From an uncultured Flavihumibacter sp. (lineage in GTDB: Bacteria; Bacteroidota; Bacteroidia; Chitinophagales; Chitinophagaceae), in assembly GCA_946482545.1 (NCBI GenBank), contig CAMLRX010000047.1, positions 1-33,481 on the forward strand: a stretch of 33,481 nt of DNA. Reading direction: 5' to 3'. Positions 1 to 8,836 of this stretch are shown here, in pieces. Position 1 is the stretch's first letter. Each line of letters starts with the position of its first letter. Made by a program: the position numbers and the translations under genes. The notes under the pieces are model-generated. The model was not told the origin of the DNA. It saw only the letters and a list, made by a program, of their open reading frames with translations, and ran no database searches.

Positions 1-2091
1 GATGGTGTGGATATCAATCTCAGAAGTTCCCGCGTAAGCGGCGATATGTCCTTCAATAGTGGTTACTGCAAGTGCTCTTTCTTTGGCGATCTCCGCAAGG
101 CTTTTCCCTTCTTTGAACAGGGCCAGACTAATACGTTTGGTCTCGCCTTTAGGCACTTTCACTGGTTTGGGAGCAGGAGGTTGATCCGGTTCTTCTATTG
201 TTTTATGGGGGAACAACGGACGATGCAGTTTGCTCACTTCCTCCATCACAGCATCCATATCCTTTTCCTCCAGAAGGGATTGCACGATCACATTCACCTG
301 GTTGAGTTGCCGTTCCCGCTTTTCGAATTGAAGTTGGATATCGCGCAACTCATCCAGGTACTTTTTAGTACGCGGTTTGTTCCGCATTTCCGAATAGTGC
401 AGTTGCAGCGGTATTAATATTTTTTGATCGAGTTCAGTGTTGAACCAGGTGGTGGCGGCAGTGGCTCTTTCTTTCAAAAGATGGGGCTCGTTGCCGTTAT
501 CCTGTAACAACTGTTGCAGTTGCGCGGTAAACCTGGCACCCACTTCCTGCAATTTCATCAACACTCTGGAGATGTCGAGAAACAGGATATAACCTTTTTC
601 CTTGTTTAGGATCACCCTTTTTTCGTAAGCGGCCAGGAATTCGCTCACTTCTTCGCGCAGCTTGCTCCAGTCGAATACCTGGAGGACGGATTTTCCAGCG
701 AATGCTTTCTGCGCTGTTTCAAGGAGTTCCAGTAAAGCGTTTTGTGCAATGGTTCTTTGGGAGAAGGCGAGCACATGCGGATCGGTGCTGATGCTGTTCG
801 GTTCAATGGGCGATTTCAATACCAGTCCTTCCATATTGGTGAGCCGGCTCAGCGCCACATAAACCTGCCCCGGCGCGAAAGAGCGACCGGCATCTATCAT
901 GGCTTTCTGGAAAGTGAGCCCCTGGCTTTTGTGGATGGTAACGGCCCAGGCGGTACGAATGGGGTATTGGGTGAACGTGCCCAGTTCGTCTTCCGTGATG
1001 CGGTCCTTTTCGGCATCGAACTGGTAGCGGATATTGCGCCAGGTTTCTTTTTCCAGGGTGAGTAAGTCCGGCTCATTGGGGAAACGCACCTGTATTTGGT
1101 CCTGTACGAGGTCTATTTTTTCGATGAGGCCTATCTTGCCGTTAAAATAGCGCCGAGCTTCACCTTTATCGTTTTTGATGAACATCACCTGCGCGCCTTG
1201 TTTCAGGGCCAGTGTCCGGTCGGCGGGGTAGGTGTGTTCGGGGAAATCGCCGGTTACCTGTGCTTCCAGCAAAACGGGTTTGCCGGGCAGTTTATCCAGT
1301 TCCTGTTTGTTGATGGCGTCGGCTTTGAAGTTGTGGGAGGTGAGTGTAATGAAATCATCGCCCGCAACCGGGGTGAACGCCGGTTGGTAATGGTCGCGGA
1401 GGAGGTCGTAGTCGCTGGTGGTGCAGCAGTTGTTGCGTACATTGTTCAGGAGGTCCACGAAGCGTCGGTCCTGCTGCCGGTAAATTTTGTCGAGTTCAAT
1501 GGAAACGGGATCGGCTTCGCGGAGCACCAGGGCATCGAAAAAGAATGGACTGGCGTATACTTCCCGCAAATGGTTCCAGTCTTCTTCTTTCACCACCGGT
1601 GGCAACTGGAAAAGGTCGCCGATGAACAGCATCTGCACCCCGCCGAAGGGTTCCTGCCTTTTGCGGATGTTGCGGAGGATGGCATCCATCGCATCCAGCA
1701 CATCGGCGCGTACCATAGATACTTCATCGATTACCAGCAGTTCCGTTTCGCGGATGATGCTTCGTTTGGCGCCACTCAGCTTCGCTTTGTGAAACAACTG
1801 GTGTTTGTTGTACACGTTGCCGTTTTCTTCTCCCCAGCCATGCGCTTTATTGTGAATATAGGTACCGAATGGCAGATTGAAAAAAGAATGAATGGTCATA
1901 CCGCCGGCATTCATCGCGGCCACGCCTGTGGGGGCTACGATGGCCATTTTTTTGTAGGCGGTATCCTTCAGGTACCGCAGGAAAGTCGTTTTCCCGGTAC
2001 CTGCTTTTCCTGTAAGGAAAATATGCCTGGAAGTCTGGTGCACAAACCTGGCCGCCAATTGAAACTGTACATTCGAAGTATCCGTTGCCAT
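1..2091 (-). CDS. PIF1/RecD-like ATP-dependent DNA helicase with C-terminal helix-turn-helix (3' end beyond window)
   Basis: This is an open frame of 697 codons with no stop before the left window edge, so the C-terminus is missing. A superfamily 1 helicase of the PIF1/RecD2-like type is predicted. Residues 28-36 form a Walker A loop (GKAGTGKTT). D122-E123 in LLVIDEVSM is Walker B. GGVQMLFIGDLFQLPPV is motif III-like, and a TIHKSQGLT segment with VALSR close behind matches the C-terminal UvrD/PIF1 motifs. After roughly 200 residues rich in Glu, Lys and Gln, the last visible part (FKEGKSLAEIAKERALAVTT) looks like the helix-turn-helix appended to many Bacteroidota helicases of this kind. The start is the ATG at 2091, because the Walker A then sits about 28 residues in, as is usual. 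TAACTTG lies 7 nt upstream and may be a degenerate -7 box. A role in unwinding DNA during repair or replication is inferred from the family. Confidence 0.88.
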   Translation of the reverse strand, partial: MATDTSNVQFQLAARFVHQTSRHIFLTGKAGTGKTTFLRYLKDTAYKKMAIVAPTGVAAMNAGGMTIHSFFNLPFGTYIHNKAHGWGEENGNVYNKHQLFHKAKLSGAKRSIIRETELLVIDEVSMVRADVLDAMDAILRNIRKRQEPFGGVQMLFIGDLFQLPPVVKEEDWNHLREVYASPFFFDALVLREADPVSIELDKIYRQQDRRFVDLLNNVRNNCCTTSDYDLLRDHYQPAFTPVAGDDFITLTSHNFKADAINKQELDKLPGKPVLLEAQVTGDFPEHTYPADRTLALKQGAQVMFIKNDKGEARRYFNGKIGLIEKIDLVQDQIQVRFPNEPDLLTLEKETWRNIRYQFDAEKDRITEDELGTFTQYPIRTAWAVTIHKSQGLTFQKAMIDAGRSFAPGQVYVALSRLTNMEGLVLKSPIEPNSISTDPHVLAFSQRTIAQNALLELLETAQKAFAGKSVLQVFDWSKLREEVSEFLAAYEKRVILNKEKGYILFLDISRVLMKLQEVGARFTAQLQQLLQDNGNEPHLLKERATAATTWFNTELDQKILIPLQLHYSEMRNKPRTKKYLDELRDIQLQFEKRERQLNQVNVIVQSLLEEKDMDAVMEEVSKLHRPLFPHKTIEEPDQPPAPKPVKVPKGETKRISLALFKEGKSLAEIAKERALAVTTIEGHIAAYAGTSEIDIHTI

Positions 2092-2157
2092 GAAGCGGCA
2101 AGTTAGCAATAATGTCAGTAGTGGGAAATAGGTGTTTTAACGGGGGCATCATCCAAC

Positions 2158-2192
2158 ATAAAAAAAGCCCTCCCATCGAAACGGGAAGGCTT
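2158..2192 (-). terminator. Rho-independent terminator of glnN
   Basis: Read on the minus strand, AAGCC and GGCTT plus an inner TCCC/GGGA block form a hairpin with one internal mismatch and an 8-nt loop. A run of six or seven T follows. It lies 25 nt beyond the glutamine synthetase stop codon and insulates the helicase gene downstream. Confidence 0.8.
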
Positions 2193-2216
2193 CATTTGTT
2201 CAAGTCAGTACCATTT

Positions 2217-4409
2217 TTATCTCAGGAACAACAGTTCGCGGTATTTCGGAAGTGTCCATTCCTTGTCGTCCACCATCAGTTCCAGTTTGTCAACATGGTA
2301 GCGGATCACGTCGAAGTATTTGCCTTTCACATCATCGCAGTAAGCAATCGCTTTTTCACGGGTATCCGTAAGCGCGTTGGCTTTTTTGCGGGCTTCGATC
2401 ATTTCCACCACTTTATCGCTGATGATGGCGATATGAGAGGATATTTTTTCAAGAATGTATTTCTGAGGACCGTAGGTGCCTTCATCCAGCCCAACTTCTT
2501 TCAATCCTTTTACGTTCTGAAGCAGGGTGTTCTGGTATTTGATAGCGGCGGGGAGGATCAGGCTGGTCGCCATTTCGCCCATGATGCGCGCTTCGATCTG
2601 TACTTTCTTGATGTATTTTTCCAGTTCAATTTCGTGGCGTGCCTCCAGTTCAGGATGCGTGTAAACACCATTGCTTTCGAACAGTTTTTTTGCTTTGGGG
2701 GAAACCATGGCGTCCAGCGCTTTTGGCGTGGTTTTGATGTTTTCCAGGCCGCGTTTTTCGGCTTCTTTTTCCCAGTCGTCGCTGTAACCGTCGCCTTCAA
2801 ACAATACTTTTTCAGAAGCAACGATGTACTCGCGGATCACGTGCATAATGGCGATCTCTTTTTTCTCGCCTTTTTCGATCAGGGCGTCCACATCCTTTTT
2901 GAAGGTTTTCAGTGTTTCAGCCATGATGGTGTTCAGCACAGTCATCGCGTTGGCGCAGTTGGCGGAAGAACCTACGGCGCGGAACTCGAATTTGTTGCCG
3001 GTAAATGCGAAAGGAGAAGTACGGTTACGATCGGTGTTGTCGAGCATTACTTCAGGAATGCTGCGGTGCAGGTCGAGTTTCAGGATGGCTTCGTCCTGCT
3101 CATCGAATTTGTCACCTACTCTTTCTTTGATATCGGCGAGTACTTTGCTCAGGTATTGACCGGTGAATACGGAGATGATGGCGGGCGGTGCCTCGTTGGC
3201 GCCCAGACGGAAGTCGTTGGAAGCGGAAGCGATAGAAGCGCGCATCAGGTCGGCGTAATCGTGTACGGCTTTGATGGTGTTCACGAAGAAAGTCAGGAAC
3301 ATCAGGTTGGTCTTCGGTGTTTTACCGGGAGCCAGCAGGTTAACGCCGGTATCGGTAGCCATAGACCAGTTGTTGTGTTTACCGCTACCGTTGATGCCTG
3401 CGAAAGGCTTCTCGTGCATCAGCACGCGGAGACGGTGGCGACGGGCAACGCGGTCCAGTACATCCATCAGGAGGGTGTTGTGGTCAACGGCCAGGTTCAC
3501 TTCTTCAAAGATGGGAGCGCACTCGAACTGCGCGGGGGCCACCTCATTGTGACGTGTACGCAGGGGGATGCCTAGTTTATAGGACTCCTGTTCGAAATCG
3601 CGCATGAAAGCGTAAGTTCTTTCAGGGATAGAACCAAAGTAGTGGTCTTCCAGTTGTTGTCCTTTCGCGGGAGAGTGTCCGAAAACGGTACGTCCGCTGA
3701 GTACGAGGTCAGGACGGGCATTGAACAATGCTTCGTCAATTACGAAGTACTCCTGTTCCCAACCGAGGGTAGGTGTTACTTTGGTTATATTTTTATCGAA
3801 GTAGTTACAAACTTCAACGGCGGATTTGTTGATGGCTTCCAGCGCTTTCATGAGGGGCGCTTTGTAGTCCAGTGATTCGCCGGTATAAGAGATGAACACG
3901 GTAGGGATACACAGTGTTTTACCGGTACCGATGTCCATGATGAATGCGGGAGAAGAAGGATCCCATGCCGTGTAACCGCGTGCTTCGAAAGTAGCGCGGA
4001 GACCACCGTTGGGGAAAGAAGAGGCATCGGGTTCCTGCTGGATCAGCGCCGCGCCGTCGAATTCTTCGATGGCGGTACCATCACCTTTCAGGGTGAAGAA
4101 GGAATCGTGCTTTTCAGCGGTGGTGCCTGTAAGGGGCTGGAACCAGTGAGTATAGTGAGTTACGCCTTTGGATTCAGCCCATTGACGCAAGCCGGCAGCA
4201 ATTTGATTGGCCATGTTGCGGTCGATTTTCTTACCGCCTTTAATGGAGGCCACGAGGCTTTTGTAGCCTTCATCGCTCAGGAAGGAGCGTGCTTTTTCCA
4301 GGGTGAAAACATTTTCACCGAAAATGGAAGTCACCTTCAGGGAAGGGGGAACCGAAGTCTCGTTGTTGTCAACAGACAGGTAGTTTAGTGCTTGGAATCG
4401 TAATGACAT
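2217..4409 (-). CDS. glnN: Glutamine synthetase type III (GSIII)
   Basis: The 730-residue product condenses glutamate and ammonia to glutamine with ATP in the cytoplasm. The length fits GSIII (about 700-730), not the roughly 450-residue GSI or 350-residue GSII. The sequence has the GSIII N-terminal region (VFGENVFTLEKARSFL), the core motif N340-G-S-G-K-H345 of the active-site loop, the conserved NRTSPFAFTGNKFEFR stretch, and the long helical C-terminal extension. The start is the ATG at 4409 (MSLRF). A longer in-frame reading from 4442 would run through a palindrome and lacks family support. A terminator follows the gene. The symbol glnN is the usual GSIII name; glnA is also used. With amtB and gltBD about 20 kb away, it completes ammonium assimilation. 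Regulation by nitrogen status is expected from the family but not demonstrated here. Confidence 0.96.
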   Translation of the reverse strand: MSLRFQALNYLSVDNNETSVPPSLKVTSIFGENVFTLEKARSFLSDEGYKSLVASIKGGKKIDRNMANQIAAGLRQWAESKGVTHYTHWFQPLTGTTAEKHDSFFTLKGDGTAIEEFDGAALIQQEPDASSFPNGGLRATFEARGYTAWDPSSPAFIMDIGTGKTLCIPTVFISYTGESLDYKAPLMKALEAINKSAVEVCNYFDKNITKVTPTLGWEQEYFVIDEALFNARPDLVLSGRTVFGHSPAKGQQLEDHYFGSIPERTYAFMRDFEQESYKLGIPLRTRHNEVAPAQFECAPIFEEVNLAVDHNTLLMDVLDRVARRHRLRVLMHEKPFAGINGSGKHNNWSMATDTGVNLLAPGKTPKTNLMFLTFFVNTIKAVHDYADLMRASIASASNDFRLGANEAPPAIISVFTGQYLSKVLADIKERVGDKFDEQDEAILKLDLHRSIPEVMLDNTDRNRTSPFAFTGNKFEFRAVGSSANCANAMTVLNTIMAETLKTFKKDVDALIEKGEKKEIAIMHVIREYIVASEKVLFEGDGYSDDWEKEAEKRGLENIKTTPKALDAMVSPKAKKLFESNGVYTHPELEARHEIELEKYIKKVQIEARIMGEMATSLILPAAIKYQNTLLQNVKGLKEVGLDEGTYGPQKYILEKISSHIAIISDKVVEMIEARKKANALTDTREKAIAYCDDVKGKYFDVIRYHVDKLELMVDDKEWTLPKYRELLFLR

Positions 4410-4420
4410 TGATACAAATT

Positions 4421-4446
4421 TTGATATGCAAATCAAATGCATTTGA
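4421..4446. promoter_or_regulatory. Double palindrome upstream of glnN, candidate operator
   Basis: Two overlapping palindromes sit 12-37 nt before the glnN ATG. TTGATATGCAAATCAA (4421-4436) has one mismatched pair, and TCAAATGCATTTGA (4433-4446) is perfect over 14 bp. Both share an ATGCA core. The stretch 4447-4582 up to the next gene is AT-rich, with no clear TAnnTTTG box on the minus strand. The function as a regulator-binding site is inferred from symmetry and position. Confidence 0.45.
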
Positions 4447-4582
4447 CAGATAAAACCAATAAAATAACACTCGTTAGGCTGAATTTTTAATAAATTCTAT
4501 TGTATTGTGGTGATTATAGTGTAGTTATTCGAAAAAATTCACCAAAACTTTGAATGAATGATTGTATATAAAAATTCGTAAT

Positions 4583-5482
4583 CTAAAATTGTTCTAAAAA
4601 TGTTTCGATCCCCGATTGTCTGATCCTTTGTTCCCAGGTAAATGGCCGCATATCTTCCGGGCAGGCATATTTAAAATCGTATACTTCTTCCCAGGTTAGG
4701 TTATCCAAATCGGGTGTGAGGTGAAAATAATTTCCGCCATATTGTTGCTGGAAATTTTCTAGCCAGGGATAATTTGTAGTGATGATCCGGCTGTTACAGG
4801 CGGCATATTCCAGGAATTTTGTAGACGTAAGCTGGTTAAACGGGGCCACAGGAGGAATGAAGTTGATGGCGAAGGAAGCCTGAAGTATAAGTTCCCGTAC
4901 TGTTTCAGGTGAAACGGGGCCTGTAAACCGGATGTTGCTTGCGTGCCTGTATTTTTCGCGGAGCGCTTCATAATTCCGGCTTACAATCAGTAAAGTACGC
5001 GCTTTTAATGCAATGGTAAACCGGTCGAGCAGGAGGGGGATCGATCGGTTTTTCTCCACACTGCCTATATATATAAAGTCATGTTGCGGAGGAAGTGCCT
5101 GGTTTTCGGTGAGCCAGCTTTCGGGTATGCCCATGTCCCTGAAGACGAAAGGCGTTTGTTTTTTGAAGGTGAAGGAACGCTGAACGTATTCATTCTGGAA
5201 AATCCGCAGGTCAGGGTTTGTATTTAAATATCCTTTCAACGTATTCTTTAGGGCTGCGAATGGGGGCGTGGAGGGAGATGCGTACTCGTGAATAAGTATC
5301 CGTTTGCGGTGTTTTTGGCCGTAATGTGTACCCATCATTCGCCATTCCACGGTAACATCATCGGGAAGTTGGTCCGTAGGCTGCCAGGTGGAAGTCTTCC
5401 ATCCTTTTTTGCCGAAGTAAGCGGAATATGCGGGAATTTCCGGTAAGAAAGCCTTGTGCGGATGAACGAACGCGATGTGCAT
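4583..5482 (-). CDS. Glycosyltransferase, GT-B fold (family 1/4-like)
   Basis: This 299-residue protein is predicted to transfer a sugar from a nucleotide-sugar donor. The N-terminus (MHIAFVHPHKAFLPEIPAYSAYF) resembles the acceptor-side Rossmann half of GT-B enzymes. The middle contains DFIYIGSVEKNRSIPLLLD, typical of the interdomain region. The C-terminal half holds STKFLEYAACNSRIITTNYP, matching the donor-binding K/F-EY-A-x-G-x-P-V-I segment of Glyco_trans_1 domains. It is shorter than most (350-400 residues). No signal peptide or membrane segment is seen, so it is probably cytoplasmic. The start at 5482 is preferred over an in-frame ATG ten codons upstream because homologous enzymes begin directly with the first beta strand. 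It stands alone, divergent from purL and 173 bp upstream of glnN on the same strand. The substrate cannot be told from the sequence. Confidence 0.78.
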   Translation of the reverse strand: MHIAFVHPHKAFLPEIPAYSAYFGKKGWKTSTWQPTDQLPDDVTVEWRMMGTHYGQKHRKRILIHEYASPSTPPFAALKNTLKGYLNTNPDLRIFQNEYVQRSFTFKKQTPFVFRDMGIPESWLTENQALPPQHDFIYIGSVEKNRSIPLLLDRFTIALKARTLLIVSRNYEALREKYRHASNIRFTGPVSPETVRELILQASFAINFIPPVAPFNQLTSTKFLEYAACNSRIITTNYPWLENFQQQYGGNYFHLTPDLDNLTWEEVYDFKYACPEDMRPFTWEQRIRQSGIETFLEQF

Positions 5483-5547
5483 AGCTGAGCCTGGATAAAA
5501 GATACAAAGCAAGAAAGATACGGCGTATTTCCCATCTGTATTATTTG

Positions 5548-5555
5548 TACTTTTG
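5548..5555 (+). promoter_or_regulatory. -7 box of purL promoter
   Basis: TACTTTTG matches the Bacteroidota -7 consensus TAnnTTTG and lies 31 nt before the purL ATG. The -33 region is only weakly matched. Confidence 0.6.
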
Positions 5556-5586
5556 CGCTTTCTTTTAACATCCTGCGCATATTAAT

Positions 5587-7824
5587 ATGGAAATTACCCT
5601 CAGTGTAGCCGAAAAACTCGGCATCCGTCCGGAAGAGTTTGAAATGATCAAGCAAATACTCGGGCGTACCCCCAACTTTGCGGAACTCAGCGCTTACTCC
5701 GTGATGTGGAGCGAGCATTGCAGTTATAAGAATTCTATCAAATGGCTGAAGACCCTTCCCCGAAAAGGCAAGCGCCTGCTGGTGGAAGCTGGAGAAGAGA
5801 ATGCCGGCCTGATGGACATCGGCGATGGCTGGGGCGTGGTTTTCAAGATAGAATCGCACAACCACCCTTCTGCTATTGAACCTTTCCAGGGCGCTGCAAC
5901 CGGTGTGGGCGGCATCCACCGCGATATTTTTACCATGGGGGCCAGGCCCATCGCAGCTTTGAACAGCCTTCGTTTCGGTAATATTGAAGAAGATAAAACA
6001 CGCCACCTGCTGGCAGGCGTGGTACACGGCATTGGCCACTATGGCAACTGCTTCGGCGTACCTACAGTTGGTGGTGAAATATATTTTGAAGAATGCTACC
6101 ATACCAACCCGCTCGTGAACGCCATGAGTGTAGGCGTGGTGAAAGCAGGTCAAACGGTTTCCGCTACCGCTGAAGGGGTGGGAAACCCTGTGTTCATTGT
6201 AGGTTCCGCAACCGGTAAAGATGGTATGGGGGGCGCGGCATTCGCTTCCGCAGATATTACTGAAAACAGTATTGAAGACCTCCCCGCTGTTCAGGTGGGT
6301 GACCCCTTCCAGGAAAAGAAACTTCTCGAAGCCTGCCTGGAAGTGATCCAGAATGGCGGACTGGTGGGTATGCAGGATATGGGTGCTGCCGGCATCATCT
6401 GCTCCACTTCTGAAATGAGCGCCAAAGGCGGCGTGGGTATGATAATCAATCTGGAAAAAGTACCTACACGTCAGGCCAATATGAAAGCATGGGAACTCCT
6501 GCTCTCTGAAAGCCAGGAAAGAATGCTGATGGTGGTGGAAAAAGGACGTGAAAAAGAAATTACCGCCATCTTCGAAAAATGGGACCTGCCCTGCTCCGAA
6601 ATCGGTGAAGTAACCGGCGACGGCATCCTCCGTTTCTATATGAACGGTGAACTGGAAGCTGAACTGCCCGCTGAAAGTATGGTGCTGGGCGGCGGCGCAC
6701 CAGTTTATAACCGCGAATACAAAGAACCCGCTTACCTCGAAAAAGTAAAAGCGTTCAATCCCGATACCATCGCAGTACCTTCTAACCTGAAGGCCACCGC
6801 GGAAAAGATCATCACCATCCCGAACATCGCCAGCAAAAGATGGATTTACCATCAGTACGACAGCATGGTAGGAACAGGAAACACCTCTACCAACGCGCCC
6901 TCCGATGCGCAGGTGGTACTGGTGAAAGAAACCAATAAAGCGCTGGCCGTTACCGTGGATTGTAACAGCCGCTACGTATTCTCCGATCCATACGTGGGTG
7001 GCATGATCGCCGTTTCTGAAGCGGCCCGGAATATCGTTTGCAGTGGCGGACTTCCACTTGGCGTGACCAACTGCCTCAATTTCGGTAATCCTTATGACCC
7101 CGAAGTATATTACCAGTTTGTGTACGCCATCAAAGGTATGGGCGCGGCCTGCGAAAAGTTTGAAACGCCGATCACCGGCGGAAACGTGAGTTTCTACAAC
7201 CAATCCCCTGACGGACCAGTTTATCCGACACCTACCATCGGTATGGTTGGACTACTGGAAAGCATGGACGAAAAGATGACCCTAGATTTCAAAGCGGCGG
7301 GAGATCATATTTATATGGTGGGGCACCAATCTAACGACATCAATTCTTCCGAATACCTGCATAAAGTTTGCGGCGTGGAATTTTCTCCCGCTCCGGCATT
7401 CGATCTCGAAAACGAATTCAACGTACAGCAGGCCATCAGTCAGCTCATCAAGGCGAAACTGATCGATTCCGCACACGATATCAGTGAAGGTGGTTTGTTT
7501 GTGACCCTCGCTGAAAGCGGATTTAACCGCAACCTCGGCTTTGCAGTACAACTGCCCGCAGACCTGCGTAAAGACGCAGCGCTCTTCGGTGAGGCGCAAA
7601 GCAGGGTAATAGTATCTGTGAAAGAAAGTAACCGCGCGGCTTTTGAAAAAGAAATGACCGCAGCCGGTTGTGCATTCTCCCAACTGGGTACCGTTACCGA
7701 AGGTGACGTGCGCGTGAACGGAGAAGGATGGAACAACATCGGCCACTGGAAAAACCTGTACGATACAGCGCTGGAAAATGTGATTGGCGGCGGAGTAGCG
7801 GAAGATGCGCTGGGTGCGATATAA
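5587..7824 (+). CDS. purL: Phosphoribosylformylglycinamidine synthase, small PurL type
   Basis: The enzyme makes FGAM from FGAR, ATP and ammonia, the fourth step of purine synthesis, in the cytoplasm. The 745-residue length matches the small PurL found in Bacillus and many other bacteria (about 740), not the fused PurL of about 1,300 residues that carries its own glutaminase. Separate PurS and PurQ partners are therefore needed, and neither is in the window. Family signatures include MWSEHCSYKNS near residues 38-48 (catalytic His), SHNHPSAIEPFQGAATGVGG from residue 90 (ATP/Mg site), and the second AIRS-like half with PITGGNVSFYNQ. The ATG at 5587 sits 31 nt after a good -7 promoter box. The stop codon touches the left end of the inverted-repeat element at 7824-8000. 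Confidence 0.97.
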   Translation: MEITLSVAEKLGIRPEEFEMIKQILGRTPNFAELSAYSVMWSEHCSYKNSIKWLKTLPRKGKRLLVEAGEENAGLMDIGDGWGVVFKIESHNHPSAIEPFQGAATGVGGIHRDIFTMGARPIAALNSLRFGNIEEDKTRHLLAGVVHGIGHYGNCFGVPTVGGEIYFEECYHTNPLVNAMSVGVVKAGQTVSATAEGVGNPVFIVGSATGKDGMGGAAFASADITENSIEDLPAVQVGDPFQEKKLLEACLEVIQNGGLVGMQDMGAAGIICSTSEMSAKGGVGMIINLEKVPTRQANMKAWELLLSESQERMLMVVEKGREKEITAIFEKWDLPCSEIGEVTGDGILRFYMNGELEAELPAESMVLGGGAPVYNREYKEPAYLEKVKAFNPDTIAVPSNLKATAEKIITIPNIASKRWIYHQYDSMVGTGNTSTNAPSDAQVVLVKETNKALAVTVDCNSRYVFSDPYVGGMIAVSEAARNIVCSGGLPLGVTNCLNFGNPYDPEVYYQFVYAIKGMGAACEKFETPITGGNVSFYNQSPDGPVYPTPTIGMVGLLESMDEKMTLDFKAAGDHIYMVGHQSNDINSSEYLHKVCGVEFSPAPAFDLENEFNVQQAISQLIKAKLIDSAHDISEGGLFVTLAESGFNRNLGFAVQLPADLRKDAALFGEAQSRVIVSVKESNRAAFEKEMTAAGCAFSQLGTVTEGDVRVNGEGWNNIGHWKNLYDTALENVIGGGVAEDALGAI

Positions 7825-8000
7825 ATTTTGAATGTTGAATGTTGGATGCCGGGTTGAGCGTGAAGTACAATCCGGTATCCAACGTCATTCAACCTTTGAA
7901 TGATAAAGTTGGGCAGAACGTGGGAAGATGCGTGTGTGAAAAAATGCAACGTTGACTATTCGCTTTGAAAAACACCAATCCAACCTTCAACATTAAAATT
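7824..8000. repeat. Intergenic inverted-repeat element (MITE/REP-like) between purL and proC
   Basis: The left end (7824-7847) is AATTTTG followed by tandem 7-mers TTGAATG and TTGGAT(G). The right end (7978-8000) is nearly its reverse complement: ATCCAACCTTCAACATT, then AAAATT, with one substitution and one deletion. A second inverted copy lies inside (CCGGTATCCAACGTCATTCAA, 7872-7892), plus a further TTGAATG at 7896-7902. The element fills the purL-proC gap exactly, from the last base of the stop codon to the base before the ATG. No gene is seen in it. Mobility or repetition elsewhere in the genome is inferred, not visible here. Confidence 0.6.
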
Positions 8001-8804
8001 ATGGCCTACAAAAAAATTGCCGTGATCGGCGGCGGAAACCTCGGGTCCGCGATAGCAGAAGGATTGATCAAAAGCGGATTTTCCCTTCCTTCCGAAATTA
8101 CCGTTACAAAACGGAATGTTTCCACGTTAAAATCACTGCAGGAAAAAGGGGTAAAAACCAGCTCAGATAACGTGTCTGCCGTTACGGAAGCCGACATTAT
8201 TATACTTGCGGTAAAACCTTATAATTACCAGGAAATACTTTCCGGTTTCACATCTGCCCTCAACCCCAAAAAGCACTTACTCATCTCCGTGATATCGGGC
8301 GTATATGTGAAGGACCTGGCCGCGATTGCAGGAAATGAAATTCCTATTTTCAGGGCCATGCCCAATACGGCCATCGCCATCCAGGAAAGCATGACCTGCA
8401 TCAGTTATACCGCAGCTTCCACTGAACAGATTGCACACGTGAACAACCTGTTCAGTAACCTTGGCTCCGTGGTGGTGATCGACGAAAAGCTGATGGATGC
8501 CGCAACCGTTCTGGGCGCTTGCGGTACCGCTTATGCGATGCGTTACATCCGCGCCAATATTCAGGGTGGAATCGAGATCGGTTTTGATGCCGCCACCGCC
8601 AGCCTGATTGCCGCGCAAACAGTAAAAGGCGCCGCGGAACTTTTGTTGCAAAGAAACACACACCCCGAACAGGAGATTGATAAGGTAACCACCCCCAAAG
8701 GTTGTACCATCGCCGGTTTGAATGAAATGGAACACCAGGGGTTCAGTTCCTCGCTTATCAAAGGAATTTCCACTTCTTACCAGAAGATCGCGAAAGATAT
8801 GTAG
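8001..8804 (+). CDS. proC: Pyrroline-5-carboxylate reductase
   Basis: The 267-residue cytoplasmic enzyme reduces 1-pyrroline-5-carboxylate to proline with NAD(P)H, the last step of proline synthesis. An N-terminal Rossmann motif is clear (IGGGNLGSAIAEGL, residues 9-22). AVKPYNYQEIL and FRAMPNTAIAIQESM are typical of ProC, and the C-terminal TTPKGCTIAGLNEME corresponds to the family's TSPGGTTxxGL substrate-site signature. Length matches the family (265-275). The ATG at 8001 was chosen over an in-frame TTG at 7965 because translation from the TTG would read through the repeat arm and add unconserved residues. The gene follows purL, but the pathways are unrelated and the 177-bp element between them makes an operon uncertain. 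A bidirectional terminator follows. Confidence 0.95.
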   Translation: MAYKKIAVIGGGNLGSAIAEGLIKSGFSLPSEITVTKRNVSTLKSLQEKGVKTSSDNVSAVTEADIIILAVKPYNYQEILSGFTSALNPKKHLLISVISGVYVKDLAAIAGNEIPIFRAMPNTAIAIQESMTCISYTAASTEQIAHVNNLFSNLGSVVVIDEKLMDAATVLGACGTAYAMRYIRANIQGGIEIGFDAATASLIAAQTVKGAAELLLQRNTHPEQEIDKVTTPKGCTIAGLNEMEHQGFSSSLIKGISTSYQKIAKDM

Positions 8805-8836
8805 TATTAAAGCAGTTTTGAAAGGACTTTATAAAT

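Noticed and set aside
1096..2106. 336-codon plus-strand frame over the helicase
   Set aside because: The minus-strand frame has Walker A, Walker B and helicase motifs in order; the plus-strand reading has none.
2112..3575. 487-codon open frame antisense to glnN
   Set aside because: Shadow of the glutamine synthetase gene; Phe/His-rich with no recognisable fold, and its start overlaps the glnN terminator.
4501..4545. TGGTGA...TCACCA inverted repeat upstream of glnN
   Set aside because: The arms are only 6 bp with a loop above 20 nt in AT-rich sequence, so chance is likely.
5335..7203. 622-codon open frame antisense to purL
   Set aside because: It lies entirely opposite strongly conserved coding sequence, its composition is odd (many His, Phe, Gly) and it shows no domain. 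Long antisense frames are expected from the codon bias of this genome.
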